Positions 8,719 through 18,124 of a stretch of 48,678 nt of DNA are shown piece by piece (the stretch's first letter is position 1; every line of letters starts with the position of its first letter). Source of the DNA: JAFGUF01 sp040883315. GTDB lineage: Bacteria; Bacillota; Clostridia; Christensenellales; UMGS416. The translations under genes and the position numbers were made by a program. The notes under the pieces were generated by a model. That model was not told the origin of the DNA, searched no databases, and saw only the letters and a list, made by a program, of their open reading frames with translations. Location of the stretch: assembly GCA_040883315.1 (NCBI GenBank), contig JBFLKU010000021.1:1-48678 (forward strand), given 5' to 3'.

Positions 8719-9678
8719 TTACTTACTGGAAGAGTAATTGTTTTTTAGTAAAGGAATACCTTCTTTCATATCTCTAATCAATAATTGGGTTCTTAATCTA
8801 GTTCCTTCGTCATTTAAGTGATAGTTTGTATCATAAAAATACTTTGACTCAAAAATATAATCTGAAATTTCTGAAATTATAGGTACTTTTAGGTTATTTT
8901 TTAAAAAATCTAAATATGTAGGGATATTAGATTCATCTTCTAATGAAAGTTCGTTCACGGAAGGAAAACTATAATACATATATGCACCTTTTTTTCTTAT
9001 GTAATTGTTTAATTTATTAACAGAATTAATCATCTCAACTAGACTGTCATTTGGTGTAATTAAAATTTTACTATCTGCTAAATATCCATTTTCCATTTTA
9101 TTATTTTCACAAGAATATCCTATATCACCATATTGATTAAACGCGGCTCTCGAATATAAGCCTTGATATATTCTCTCGCCTTCTGTTGATAATATTTTTA
9201 TTTTATCTTTACCATAATGAAGATAATCATTAGCTGTTTGTAAATACATGTTAACTGGTACCATAGATAATAATTCCAAATTATTTTCTATAGAGTTACA
9301 CATTAATCCACTTACCCCTTCCATTGAAACATCATATTCAAGCCCTAGTATTATTATATCTCCTTCATTTATTGTGTTTTTTACATAACTAAATACGGTT
9401 TCCATTCCATAAGATATGTGTAATCCCATATTAACAACTGGCATACCAAAGGCTTCCTCAATAGTTTCCGAATCAATACCGAAAGAATAATTACTTCCTG
9501 CAATCATTATTATTTTAGGTTCATCTATACTTTTAAGTCTTTCATATTTATCTATTATTGCTGCAGTATAGCTACTGCTGTATACAGGTGGCAAAGCAAG
9601 TATTATTATATATGGAATGGAAATTATTAAAGACAAGATAATAATAAATATAATAATTTTCTTAATAAACTTTTTCAT
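8719..9678 (-). CDS. SGNH/DltD-AlgJ-like membrane-anchored protein, partner of MBOAT 1
   Basis: This protein of about 319 aa starts MKKFIKK with one hydrophobic anchor (about residues 6-28), so the rest should lie outside the membrane. An SGNH-type block I, AGSNYSFG, carries a candidate nucleophile Ser. Near the C-terminus DTNYHLNDEG gives a candidate Asp/His pair. Such proteins work with AlgI/DltB-type O-acyltransferases to move acyl (usually acetyl) groups onto an exported glycan. It is immediately downstream of an MBOAT gene. GAGGT sits 5 nt before the ATG at 9678; a longer frame to 9720 overlaps the MBOAT gene and lacks this site. Sequence family cannot be named more precisely by eye. Confidence 0.75.
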   Translation of the reverse strand: MKKFIKKIIIFIIILSLIISIPYIIILALPPVYSSSYTAAIIDKYERLKSIDEPKIIMIAGSNYSFGIDSETIEEAFGMPVVNMGLHISYGMETVFSYVKNTINEGDIIILGLEYDVSMEGVSGLMCNSIENNLELLSMVPVNMYLQTANDYLHYGKDKIKILSTEGERIYQGLYSRAAFNQYGDIGYSCENNKMENGYLADSKILITPNDSLVEMINSVNKLNNYIRKKGAYMYYSFPSVNELSLEDESNIPTYLDFLKNNLKVPIISEISDYIFESKYFYDTNYHLNDEGTRLRTQLLIRDMKEGIPLLKNNYSSSK

Positions 9679-9685
9679 ACATACC

Positions 9686-11137
9686 TCAAAATTGAAAATA
9701 GATAAACTCGTTTTGCACATTGGACGATTGATTTAATATTATAGAAAATATTATATATGAAATAAGAGCTATATAAATACTCCATCTAAAAAAAATTGCT
9801 AAATTATTTAATTCTCTTATAATATCTTTTTTTAAATTTAATAAATCAAAAGTTATTAATATCAATATTGATAAAACTATAGAAAATAGTATTCTTTTAC
9901 TTATATTTATTGCCTGAAATCCTGCTATTATATATTGAAATATATTTTGAATTCCTAAAAAGCAATTTTTATATATATAAATTGCATCTATAATTGAATT
10001 AGCTCTAAAAAGTACCCAGGTAAAGCATGTCAGAGAAAATATAAAGGTTATTTTAACAAAAGTTATTATTTTTTTATTCTGTTCTCTTTTCATAGGCTTT
10101 TTTATTGTATCAATAGTGTTAAAGATTCCGTTTACGCCACCCCAAATAACAAAATGCCAACTTGCACCGTGCCATAAACCACTAAGTAAAAAAGTTACCA
10201 TAATATTAAACTTGTTGCGAATTTTACTTACTCTGTTACCTCCAAGTGGAATATATACATAATCTCTAAACCATGTAGAAAGCGAAATATGCCATCTGTT
10301 CCAAAATTCTTTTACTGAACTAGAAAAATATGGACTCTTGAAATTCGTCATAAGATTTATTCCAAATAAGTTCGCTGTACCTATTGCTATATCAGAGTAG
10401 CCTGAAAAATCACAATATATCTGAAACGCAAAAAAAATAGTAGCAATAAGTAATGATGCTCCAGTATATCTGTCTACATTATCATAAACTAAATTAACAT
10501 ATTTTGCCATAGTGTCTGCAATTACTATTTTTTTAAAAAATCCCCAAGCCATTAATTTTAATCCATAAGTAGCGGTTTCATATGAAAAAAAGCGATCTTT
10601 TTTTATTTGTGGCAGCAAATTTTGTGACCGTTCAATAGGACCAGCTACCAATTGTGGGAAGAATGATACATACAATGCATAATAACCAAAATGTTTCTCC
10701 GGTTCAATCCTATTATAATAAACATCTAGTACATAGCTTAAAGTTTGAAAAGTATAGAATGAAATTCCTATAGGTAAAATTAATTTTAATGTTATTTCAT
10801 TAAAAGGCAACGAAAATGTTTTTAATAAATTAGTTACTGATAAAGATAAAAAATTAAAATACTTAAAGAAAAATAAAATACCTAAGCTGACACCTACACC
10901 CAAAATCATAAACAATTTCTTTTTTCTTTTATCTTCCAATTTGGCAATTAATAACGTGCTGCTGTAAGATACTAAAGTAGTAGTCAGAATCAGAAAAACA
11001 AGCTCGGGGTTCCAGCTCATATAAAAATAATAGCTGGCAAATAATAATACTAACCATCTATATTTATTTGGTAATATCCAATGTATTATAAAAACAATTG
11101 GCAAAAAAACTAAAAAGGTCATCGAATTAAATAGCAA
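9686..11137 (-). CDS. MBOAT O-acyltransferase (AlgI/DltB-like), copy 1
   Basis: This 483-aa polytopic protein begins MLFNSMTFLVFLP, the conserved start of AlgI proteins. It has FFPQLVAGPIERS in the middle and GLWHGASWHF with the invariant catalytic H323. It should pass an acetyl (acyl) group across the membrane for O-acylation of the polysaccharide. The start is TTG with GGGAGGTGAG 11 nt upstream; the family N-terminus MLFNS supports TTG over the later ATG at 11122. It is followed 7 nt later by its SGNH partner. A second MBOAT-SGNH pair at 17043-19594 is clearly divergent from this one, so the two probably act on different positions or sugars. Confidence 0.88.
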   Translation of the reverse strand: MLFNSMTFLVFLPIVFIIHWILPNKYRWLVLLFASYYFYMSWNPELVFLILTTTLVSYSSTLLIAKLEDKRKKKLFMILGVGVSLGILFFFKYFNFLSLSVTNLLKTFSLPFNEITLKLILPIGISFYTFQTLSYVLDVYYNRIEPEKHFGYYALYVSFFPQLVAGPIERSQNLLPQIKKDRFFSYETATYGLKLMAWGFFKKIVIADTMAKYVNLVYDNVDRYTGASLLIATIFFAFQIYCDFSGYSDIAIGTANLFGINLMTNFKSPYFSSSVKEFWNRWHISLSTWFRDYVYIPLGGNRVSKIRNKFNIMVTFLLSGLWHGASWHFVIWGGVNGIFNTIDTIKKPMKREQNKKIITFVKITFIFSLTCFTWVLFRANSIIDAIYIYKNCFLGIQNIFQYIIAGFQAINISKRILFSIVLSILILITFDLLNLKKDIIRELNNLAIFFRWSIYIALISYIIFSIILNQSSNVQNEFIYFQF

Positions 11138-11194
11138 GTATTATCTCACCTCCCTTAAATTCTTAAAGTATATTAAATTATATAATGAGTTATA

Positions 11195-11210
11195 GCGCTA
11201 AATATTGTAA
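11195..11210. repeat. 16-bp motif GCGCTAAATATTGTAA, copy upstream of MBOAT 1
   Basis: This 16-bp string matches GCGCTAAATATAGTAA at 12929-12944 at 15 of 16 positions. Both copies lie upstream of minus-strand genes in the same orientation, at a similar distance from the presumed -10 element, about 22 nt here (to TATACT) and 25 nt at the other site. It looks like a shared activator site. No protein that binds it can be named. Confidence 0.45.
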
Positions 11211-11290
11211 TAAAAGATTGTAAGATAAAACTTAAATACTATGATTTTGCTATATTGGGAAACTGTTCCATGCTCTGAAGATAACTATTG

Positions 11291-12853
11291 TTAGTTGTTC
11301 AATTTATAAAGATATTCTACACCTATTTCTTGTGTTAATATATCAAGCAATCCATTATTTCTACTTTGTCTTTCATATTGATTATATTCATCAATATCTA
11401 TTTCTCCCTTAATATATTTTTCTGCTCCTGTACGCATAATTTGTGTATATTCATTTAAAGCGTCTTCTGCTTTTTTATTTAAGTTTACTTTAGGCATTAA
11501 TCTAACATTAATCTGTTTCATATATTCATCGAAATTCCTTTGCAAAGAGTTATTTGCAATAATATCAATTGTGTACTCTACATAAGTCGGCTGTGCATAC
11601 AAAAAATCTGTTGATAAACCCAGTGTATAAAGTCCATTATATGGTTTGTTTTCCTGTGTATATCCATCTAAATACTCGTATTCATTTAGTGCTGGATTAT
11701 ACATCACCTGTTGTCCATATGCACCAAGCTTTGTCATATTTAAATTAAGCTGAGAAGTGTATACCCAGTCAAGATACGAAATCAAAGCTTCACTATTTTG
11801 GCTATTCGCTGTTATCATTAAAACTTTATCAACTGCTTCTTCACCTGAAAAAGCGGGACTAGAATAAAATCTAGAGGTTAAAGGTGGAATAAGTAGCATT
11901 TCTGCCTCAGAAAAAACACTCTTCAATTCAGCTCTATCACTAAAAAGATTATCATACTCAGTAACGTAAATTGCTGAACGACCCGCCATAAATTCTGATT
12001 TCATCTGTTCCTCTGTGGCTGTAAAAATATCTGGATGAATATAACCATTTTCATAAAGAATTTTTATTTCTTCTAAGAAGTATTTTTTATAATTTTCTGT
12101 TTGTTCACGCATTACAAACGTATATGGTTTTTGTCCTATTGCTCCGTATTGTTCAGGAGCAACTCTGAAAGTCAGAGCAAGTACGTCAATAAGCTGATCC
12201 CATGTCATTGCCAAAGGGTACTTGTATCCGATGTTTTTATAAAATCTACACAGAGCTACTAGTTGAGCATAAGATGCGATAGGTTCGTTTGTAAACATAT
12301 ATAACTGATCGCTTCTAGCTACCATTATGCTCTTTTCAGGGTATGGTATGCTGGGTATTCCATATATTTCGCCGTTGTATTTCACTTTTTCCCAATAAGA
12401 TTCATCAATAGCGCTATATAAATTAGGTCCATATGTTTGCAGAAGAGAATCCAGTGGCTGTACTAGCCCATCTACACTAGCATAGGTGGCTATCATATCA
12501 TAATCTGTTGTAATTGAATCAACATATGTTGATGATGATAATAAATCATTTAATTCGCTGGTAAAATTGTCTTCATCCAGTTCAATTACTTCAAAATCTA
12601 TCAAAACCCCTTTGTCATTTGCAATAGTATCAATTATTTTTTGTTTTGCAATTTCATTTCCACTAGTATAGTCAATATCACTGGTCTTAGGAACTACAGA
12701 AACAAACGTACCTAAGCTTGGCAGAGACGGTTCTGTAGTTTGTGGTACTTCAGTAACAGTATTATCATCCTTTGTTCCATTGCATGCAGTAAATACTAAG
12801 CTAAACGTAAACATCAATATAATCAAAAACAGTATTTTTGTATTTTTCTTCAT
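11291..12853 (-). CDS. Orphan extracellular solute-binding lipoprotein (family 1-like)
   Basis: This protein of about 520 aa has a lipoprotein signal: MKKN, a hydrophobic stretch and VFTAC as lipobox, followed by a Thr/Pro-rich linker. The body resembles large carbohydrate-binding ABC lipoproteins (family 1), with motifs such as YNGEIYGIP and a DWVYTSQ segment. No permease or ATPase gene is nearby, so it probably does not serve a local importer; it may bind the exported glycan or borrow a distant transporter. GGAGG lies 5 nt before the ATG at 12853; a longer frame from GTG at 12880 is less likely. It is preceded by a near-consensus promoter (12898-12926), so it may be expressed separately from the glycosyltransferase genes. 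Confidence 0.78.
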   Translation of the reverse strand: MKKNTKILFLIILMFTFSLVFTACNGTKDDNTVTEVPQTTEPSLPSLGTFVSVVPKTSDIDYTSGNEIAKQKIIDTIANDKGVLIDFEVIELDEDNFTSELNDLLSSSTYVDSITTDYDMIATYASVDGLVQPLDSLLQTYGPNLYSAIDESYWEKVKYNGEIYGIPSIPYPEKSIMVARSDQLYMFTNEPIASYAQLVALCRFYKNIGYKYPLAMTWDQLIDVLALTFRVAPEQYGAIGQKPYTFVMREQTENYKKYFLEEIKILYENGYIHPDIFTATEEQMKSEFMAGRSAIYVTEYDNLFSDRAELKSVFSEAEMLLIPPLTSRFYSSPAFSGEEAVDKVLMITANSQNSEALISYLDWVYTSQLNLNMTKLGAYGQQVMYNPALNEYEYLDGYTQENKPYNGLYTLGLSTDFLYAQPTYVEYTIDIIANNSLQRNFDEYMKQINVRLMPKVNLNKKAEDALNEYTQIMRTGAEKYIKGEIDIDEYNQYERQSRNNGLLDILTQEIGVEYLYKLNN

Positions 12854-12897
12854 CAAATCCTCCAGGCTGTATATCTTCACAGCAAAATATCATATAC

Positions 12898-12926
12898 ATT
12901 ATAGTTATTTCACATCAAAAAGTCAA
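12898..12926 (-). promoter_or_regulatory. Near-consensus sigma-70 promoter for the lipoprotein gene
   Basis: On the minus strand TTGACT (12926-12921), 17 nt, then TATAAT (12903-12898). This is the best promoter match in the polysaccharide locus. The shared 16-bp motif at 12929-12944 lies 2 nt upstream of the -35 hexamer, the usual place for an activator site. Confidence 0.8.
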
Positions 12927-12928
12927 TC

Positions 12929-12944
12929 GCGCTAAATATAGTAA
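12929..12944. repeat. 16-bp motif GCGCTAAATATAGTAA, copy upstream of the lipoprotein gene
   Basis: Second copy of the motif described at 11195-11210 (15 of 16 identical). It abuts the -35 element of the promoter at 12898-12926. Confidence 0.5.
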
Positions 12945-13022
12945 CGTCGATATGTCAATGGTTAATCGTTTATGACAGACCCTCAGATACTGTAACAAGG
13001 CAATTAATGTGATTCATCTTAA

Positions 13023-14225
13023 TCAATCATTTGTTTTTATGATTGATAGTATTCTCTTTGTCTGCTTTATATGATTTTTCTCTTCATATATAAATTTTTG
13101 TGCTAAAAGTCCTTTTTGGGTCCTGTTTTCGTCATCAAGAATTCTCTTAATTACCTCTGACATTTCAACCGCATCATTTTGCGGAATCTCATATATATAT
13201 TCCCAATATTCATTTGGTATAGCAGGCAGCTTGCATACAGCAGTAGGTGTTCCCGAGGACATATACTCTACAGTCTTGCTGGGGAAAGAATACAAAGTAA
13301 ATTCATCAGCAGGACGAGGGTTAATGAGTATTGCTGCCGATAATTCAGCATTTAAAACCTCTTCGTTAGGCTGCAGTCCCTTAAGCTTAATTTTTTTGTT
13401 TTTCTCAGCAATTTTTCCTATTTTTTGTTCTAGGTCACCGCCTCCATATAAATGCAGCTCTACTTGCTCATCTTCTATTAGCAGTACTGCATCTATAAGC
13501 ACGTCTATACCGTTTCGAGCGTTTAGCCCGCCTGCATATAGTATCACTTTTTTGTCTGTGTCATGTTTAGGCATCGAAATGTTCTCAGTAAATGGCACAA
13601 GGCCTTCCATAATTATTGTCTGCTCCTCTGATAAGCTAAAATATTCTTTAATTGCCGGTGCACTCAAAACGTAATAATCAAACCGTTTGTGCAAACCCTC
13701 TTCTTTGTTTATTTGTTTCTTTAGCAAAGCTTTCCTAAGAGAACTATTCTGACCAAAAAACAGACGATGTGATGGTATCTCACTGACATAAACAGCAGTT
13801 TTGCATTCAAAACGGCGGCACAGCCACATACAATAAGACGTAGTCAGCGCATCCACAGAATATGAAAAGAATAATTTATCTTTGTCTTTTTTGTTTTTTA
13901 TCAACCATTTAAATAGCCTTGCTGAAACTGCAAATGCATTAATTGTTTGCTTTAGTATTAATATATTTACAAAGCCCGTGTTATAAATCGCTGTTGAATC
14001 TTTTATGTTTTTCGTGGTATTCCAAAATACTTTTTTATTGCCCGGATATGCACGAACCCCCGGATATATGCACACTGCAGTCACCTCTGCACCATTTTCA
14101 GAAAATCCATCGATAAACATTGTCTCCACTTTATTTCGGGCATCTGATGGTGCTCTCAACTGTGATTTTTTTATTTTCTCCAATACCTCTTCAGTGCAAT
14201 ATGCTCCTTGGTAGAATATTTTCAT
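13023..14225 (-). CDS. Glycosyltransferase, GT-B fold (GT4-like)
   Basis: This 400-aa protein starts MKIFYQGAYC and shows GT-B features in its C-terminal half: LYAGGLNARNGIDVLIDA, LHLYGGGDLE, and a donor-site segment FPSKTVEYMSSGTP followed by AVCKLPAIPNEY. It should add one sugar of the repeat unit on the cytoplasmic side. Donor and linkage cannot be read from sequence. The ATG overlaps the stop of the flippase gene as TGATG, with AAGGAG inside the end of that gene, so translation is coupled. It is the last gene before the promoter and lipoprotein region. Confidence 0.8.
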   Translation of the reverse strand: MKIFYQGAYCTEEVLEKIKKSQLRAPSDARNKVETMFIDGFSENGAEVTAVCIYPGVRAYPGNKKVFWNTTKNIKDSTAIYNTGFVNILILKQTINAFAVSARLFKWLIKNKKDKDKLFFSYSVDALTTSYCMWLCRRFECKTAVYVSEIPSHRLFFGQNSSLRKALLKKQINKEEGLHKRFDYYVLSAPAIKEYFSLSEEQTIIMEGLVPFTENISMPKHDTDKKVILYAGGLNARNGIDVLIDAVLLIEDEQVELHLYGGGDLEQKIGKIAEKNKKIKLKGLQPNEEVLNAELSAAILINPRPADEFTLYSFPSKTVEYMSSGTPTAVCKLPAIPNEYWEYIYEIPQNDAVEMSEVIKRILDDENRTQKGLLAQKFIYEEKNHIKQTKRILSIIKTND

Positions 14226-15709
14226 CAGTTTCTCCTTAATAGCTTCTTAATAATATTAACTAGCATATTTCTGGTATAGTCAAACATCATCATACAAGGA
14301 ACTACACATGCGGTAAAGCATAAAGGTCCTAGTATCATGGAACGATATGGTTCCGCAATCGAAATATATCCGCCTGCAAAATAAAATACCGCACATACAC
14401 CAATACAAACCAATGCAATCTTCATCAGTCCAGCACCAGGCAGGAAGGCAAAAAGTTTCTTTTGCTTAAATATCCTAGATGTCTTTATTAGTGTAGCTAT
14501 AACTACAAAATATTCTGTTAAGACTGGAGCAAGTGCTATCAGCCTGTAATCCTTAAAGATGATAGATAAAACAGTACAAAGTATTGTGTTCAAAACCGCA
14601 CCAACTACTCTGAACATCACAGTATACTTCTGCTTGCCCGCCACAACTAAAGGCGTCCCAAAATCTGTTATCTGAGTTGGCAGAAGAAGCAGATATATTA
14701 TAAATATAGGCGTCGCACTTATATATTTTTCCGAAAACATAAATAACATTGCACCTTTTGAATATAGTATCAGGCTGAACATGAGCGGCAGTATAACTAC
14801 AGCGGAGTATGTAGCTGCCTTTTTAAATACATTTGCTATGTTGTCAAGACTCTCCTGCTTATTCACGTCATATTCCTTTGAAAAAAGAGGCAGAAATGCT
14901 CCAGTCATACTTTGGCGTATAGCGGAAATTAAAGGCACTTCGAATGCACCATTGGAGTATGTTGCGTATAAATCCGGTGTATTGGAAACAGAAACAAAAT
15001 TTTTATCAATGTTCTTATTATAAGCCGTAACCATATTTGTAAGTGCGATAGGTATTCCAAACTTTATCTGAGTAAAAAAAGTTTTTTTTGTGAATTTAGG
15101 CTTAGTCCCTTTATAATACCTCATTGTATCAAAGCTTATAAAAATTGATTTAAGCAATTCTGTTGCTACAAAAGCTCCAAAAAAAACATTTATATTATAA
15201 CCAGATATATAATATACCGGTATTGTTGCACATTTGATCAGAGCAAAAAATATAACGATCTTTGCCAGTCTTCTGTTCATTCCCTCTGCGCACATGAAAA
15301 ACGGATAAAACGAAAACAAGTTTGTGCTAAGCCCTGTTATCCCGAAAACCCAAAGATATTTTTTCAGAAGCGGATTGTTATATGTCTCACTTATAAATCC
15401 CGATAAAGACATTACAAGAACAAACCATATAATGCCCATAATTAATAAAATTGCAGCCGTTTGGAATACATATGTCTTCTTTTCATCTCTGGTTTCACAT
15501 TTTGGCACAAAATAGCTGATTGACATAGAGAGCCCCAGTGTGAGTATGGGCGCAAATGTCATTATCAATAAATTGCCTTGTCTATAAACAGCATAATACT
15601 CCACAGACATTATCCGAACCAGCAAAATAATGAAAATCAAATTTATAAGCTGCGAAAATCCATTTCCAGTAAGCAGGGCTAAAAAACTTTTTAGATATTT
15701 ATTTTTCAT
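14225..15709 (-). CDS. Polysaccharide flippase (Wzx-like, MOP superfamily)
   Basis: This protein of about 494 aa has 12 to 14 hydrophobic helices with the typical Wzx/MATE-like opening, LLTGNGFSQLINL. It also has a mid-protein segment FFTQIKFGIPIALTNM. It should flip the undecaprenyl-linked repeat unit to the outer face, consistent with a Wzx/Wzy-dependent pathway given the WecA-type transferase and the polymerase candidate at 25531. GGAGG lies 4 nt before the ATG at 15709. The 12 extra codons of the longer frame to 15745 include that ribosome site, so the later start is preferred. Confidence 0.86.
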   Translation of the reverse strand: MKNKYLKSFLALLTGNGFSQLINLIFIILLVRIMSVEYYAVYRQGNLLIMTFAPILTLGLSMSISYFVPKCETRDEKKTYVFQTAAILLIMGIIWFVLVMSLSGFISETYNNPLLKKYLWVFGITGLSTNLFSFYPFFMCAEGMNRRLAKIVIFFALIKCATIPVYYISGYNINVFFGAFVATELLKSIFISFDTMRYYKGTKPKFTKKTFFTQIKFGIPIALTNMVTAYNKNIDKNFVSVSNTPDLYATYSNGAFEVPLISAIRQSMTGAFLPLFSKEYDVNKQESLDNIANVFKKAATYSAVVILPLMFSLILYSKGAMLFMFSEKYISATPIFIIYLLLLPTQITDFGTPLVVAGKQKYTVMFRVVGAVLNTILCTVLSIIFKDYRLIALAPVLTEYFVVIATLIKTSRIFKQKKLFAFLPGAGLMKIALVCIGVCAVFYFAGGYISIAEPYRSMILGPLCFTACVVPCMMMFDYTRNMLVNIIKKLLRRN

Positions 15710-15790
15710 GTTTCCTCCTGCTTTGTTTTTAATCTCACGATCCACATGTCATTTAATTAATCGTAGACATTCATTATTTATATTATACCG

Positions 15791-16969
15791 CTACTTGGCA
15801 ATATCCTTTAGCATGCTATAGAATTTATCCCTTCTATCTTCCAGCACCGCACTTGTGTATTTTTCTGCTGTCTTCACATTGTTTGCGCTCATCTCACGCA
15901 GCTCTTCTAAATTATCAAAAAGACGCAGTAATATTTCAGTAAAGCCCTTGGCATCATCCGGGTGCCTCAGATATTCTTTGCTTACCAATTCAGGAATTCC
16001 AGCTATAGGTGTGGACAAAACCGGTAGCCCCACAGCCATCGCCTCGATTACGCTTCTAGGAAGCCCTTCCGACCTTGAAGGAAAGACCATTATATCACAA
16101 TCGCTCATTGTTTTCATCAGTCTTTCTTTTCCGGAAATTCTCCCCACAAACTCCACTTCATCTGCTACTGACATTTGCTCTGCATAGGATTTGAATTGAT
16201 TAATTGCCGAACCATCACCAATAAATTTTACGTTTATATTGTGTCCCGCCTTCTTCAGCATCGACGCAGCCTCTATGACGGTCGTATGTCCTTTTAAATC
16301 GTCGTCTATTGCATTTGAAACGTGTACTATACTAAATATGCTAGGTTTCGGATTATAGGTTTTGGGGCTTAGAATATCCTTCCTGTCTAGTTGGATAGAA
16401 GAATAGTTTGTAGTAAATGCTTTTTTAGATTCGCCTTTTATGTGTGCTTTCGGTGGATAAAGACTTTGTAAATATTCCGCAGTCACATATGCTGCGCCGT
16501 TTGCTCTTGCGCACATCCTTTTTAGCAGAAATATGTTTATTCGTTTTGCAATGCCCTTTACATGTGTCCAGCCTTGAGGGTCTGCGACCACCTCCACAGC
16601 AAAAGGTTTCTTTCTGCTTCCTCCAAATATCCACGCTAAATAGCTTTCCATTTGAGGAACTCTATATATTATACAGTCACTACGCTTTTTCCCTTTTACC
16701 ATGGCTGTAATTATCCCTGGGAGCTTTGCAGCCATTTGCTTCATGCCTCTAAAATACGGAAGAGCGCAAACCGACAGACCAGCGCCGCTCATAATAGGCA
16801 TATCCTTTGTCTCCTGTTCAGTTCCCTTTCGCACTCGAGCCACCACTTCTATTTCATCAAATACTTTAAGATATCTTTTGAAAAATTCGTAGCTATGAAC
16901 CGACGGCGTAAAGTATTCGCCGTCGTCTCTCATATATGCATGTGCACATGTCACAATCAAAGCTTTCAT
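15791..16969 (-). CDS. GT4 family glycosyltransferase
   Basis: This 392-aa GT-B enzyme begins MKALIVTCAHAYM. It has clear GT4 signatures: IVHVSNAIDDDLKGHTTVIEA, VKFIGDG, VEFVGRISGKERL, and the donor-site motif SRSEGLPRSVIEAM with the paired glutamates, then VGLPVLSTPIAGIPELV. It likely transfers a hexose or HexNAc to the growing lipid-linked oligosaccharide. GGGAGG precedes the ATG by 5 nt. It lies upstream of the flippase, separated by about 80 nt. Specific donor unknown. Confidence 0.84.
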   Translation of the reverse strand: MKALIVTCAHAYMRDDGEYFTPSVHSYEFFKRYLKVFDEIEVVARVRKGTEQETKDMPIMSGAGLSVCALPYFRGMKQMAAKLPGIITAMVKGKKRSDCIIYRVPQMESYLAWIFGGSRKKPFAVEVVADPQGWTHVKGIAKRINIFLLKRMCARANGAAYVTAEYLQSLYPPKAHIKGESKKAFTTNYSSIQLDRKDILSPKTYNPKPSIFSIVHVSNAIDDDLKGHTTVIEAASMLKKAGHNINVKFIGDGSAINQFKSYAEQMSVADEVEFVGRISGKERLMKTMSDCDIMVFPSRSEGLPRSVIEAMAVGLPVLSTPIAGIPELVSKEYLRHPDDAKGFTEILLRLFDNLEELREMSANNVKTAEKYTSAVLEDRRDKFYSMLKDIAK

Positions 16970-17042
16970 TTGTTCCTCCCGAGAAGGTATTTATAGATTT
17001 AAATATGAACTCTTAATTTTACTACTTTTTATATCAACATTA

Positions 17043-18116
17043 CTACTCTGTGTAGGATTCTAGTAATTCTACTACATTTGTGTTAACAATTAGTTTCTGT
17101 AAATCCTCAATTTTATTTTTGTAGTTTTCTTTTGTAATCTGATATTTTGGGTTATCCATATTTTCTAGAATAAAGTCATTTATGCTTGGAAGATAATGTG
17201 TATGATCCTTATATAGGCTTATATCACATACTATGCTTTCTACGTCCTGAAAAGAATAGACCTCTATGTTGTCATAAATTAGCAGGTTTTCAGTAATATA
17301 TTCTAGAGAATATATGTATTCATCAAGATCGCCCGCTTTCTCATGAACTTTCCAAAACACAATACTATATGGCGGAAAAAATATATAGAATTCCGTTTCT
17401 GGGTTAGATTCTATTATCGGTACAATATTCTTTTCAAAGTTTTCTTTTACCAAATAAAAATATTCATCTGACGAAATTTGAGCATCTGATTTTCCTGCCA
17501 AGTTATACATGTCCAGCAAATTCTCTGCGACTACTGGAGTATTAAATTTATTAGCGTTTGCACTATACCACTCATATGCATCATCAATATCAGTGGTTGG
17601 AACTCCCGCAATTTGTTTTCTTACCACATCCAAGCTGTATAGAATGATATCTTTATTAAGTAAATAGTTAATATCATTCAATCTGTTTTGATCATATAAA
17701 TACTCTGGAAGCGGAAACCTTGTTTGATTTGAAGGGGTCGCAAACGTTGTAATATCCATCCCCCAAAATACTACCTCTAAATCCTTATATTCCTTTATAG
17801 TATCCATTATATATTTGTAATTTAGTGGATACCCCCCCGCATAAGTTAGCTTTACAGTAGAAACAGAAAATTTATTGTCAAATTCTGATGGCCTAAAATT
17901 TTCGCACATTGAACTCCCTAATATAACAGAATTAAACTCATAATTTCTTACAACACCTGGGTTTTGATAAATCTCGTTAGAAATAGAGTATCCATATTCT
18001 TTTGGTTCTCTAAAGCAGAAGAACGGATCAACTATAAAAATAAATGAAGCTATTAAAATCACTAATCCAGCGGTTAAGCCTAGTACTGATAAAGTCCATT
18101 TTTTACTACTCATCAT
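17043..18116 (-). CDS. SGNH-like membrane-anchored protein, partner of MBOAT 2
   Basis: This 357-aa protein has one N-terminal membrane helix (about 8-29) and an extracytoplasmic domain. VILGSSMCENF is an SGNH block I with candidate nucleophile Ser. YKDHTHYLPSINDF near the end supplies a candidate Asp/His pair. The general layout matches AlgJ/DltD-type partners of O-acyltransferases, and it follows the second MBOAT gene after 8 nt. It shows little resemblance to the other SGNH protein at 8719 beyond these motifs. The exact role (acetyl transfer or hydrolysis) is inferred from context. Confidence 0.72.
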   Translation of the reverse strand: MMSSKKWTLSVLGLTAGLVILIASFIFIVDPFFCFREPKEYGYSISNEIYQNPGVVRNYEFNSVILGSSMCENFRPSEFDNKFSVSTVKLTYAGGYPLNYKYIMDTIKEYKDLEVVFWGMDITTFATPSNQTRFPLPEYLYDQNRLNDINYLLNKDIILYSLDVVRKQIAGVPTTDIDDAYEWYSANANKFNTPVVAENLLDMYNLAGKSDAQISSDEYFYLVKENFEKNIVPIIESNPETEFYIFFPPYSIVFWKVHEKAGDLDEYIYSLEYITENLLIYDNIEVYSFQDVESIVCDISLYKDHTHYLPSINDFILENMDNPKYQITKENYKNKIEDLQKLIVNTNVVELLESYTE

Positions 18117-18124
18117 TAATACTC

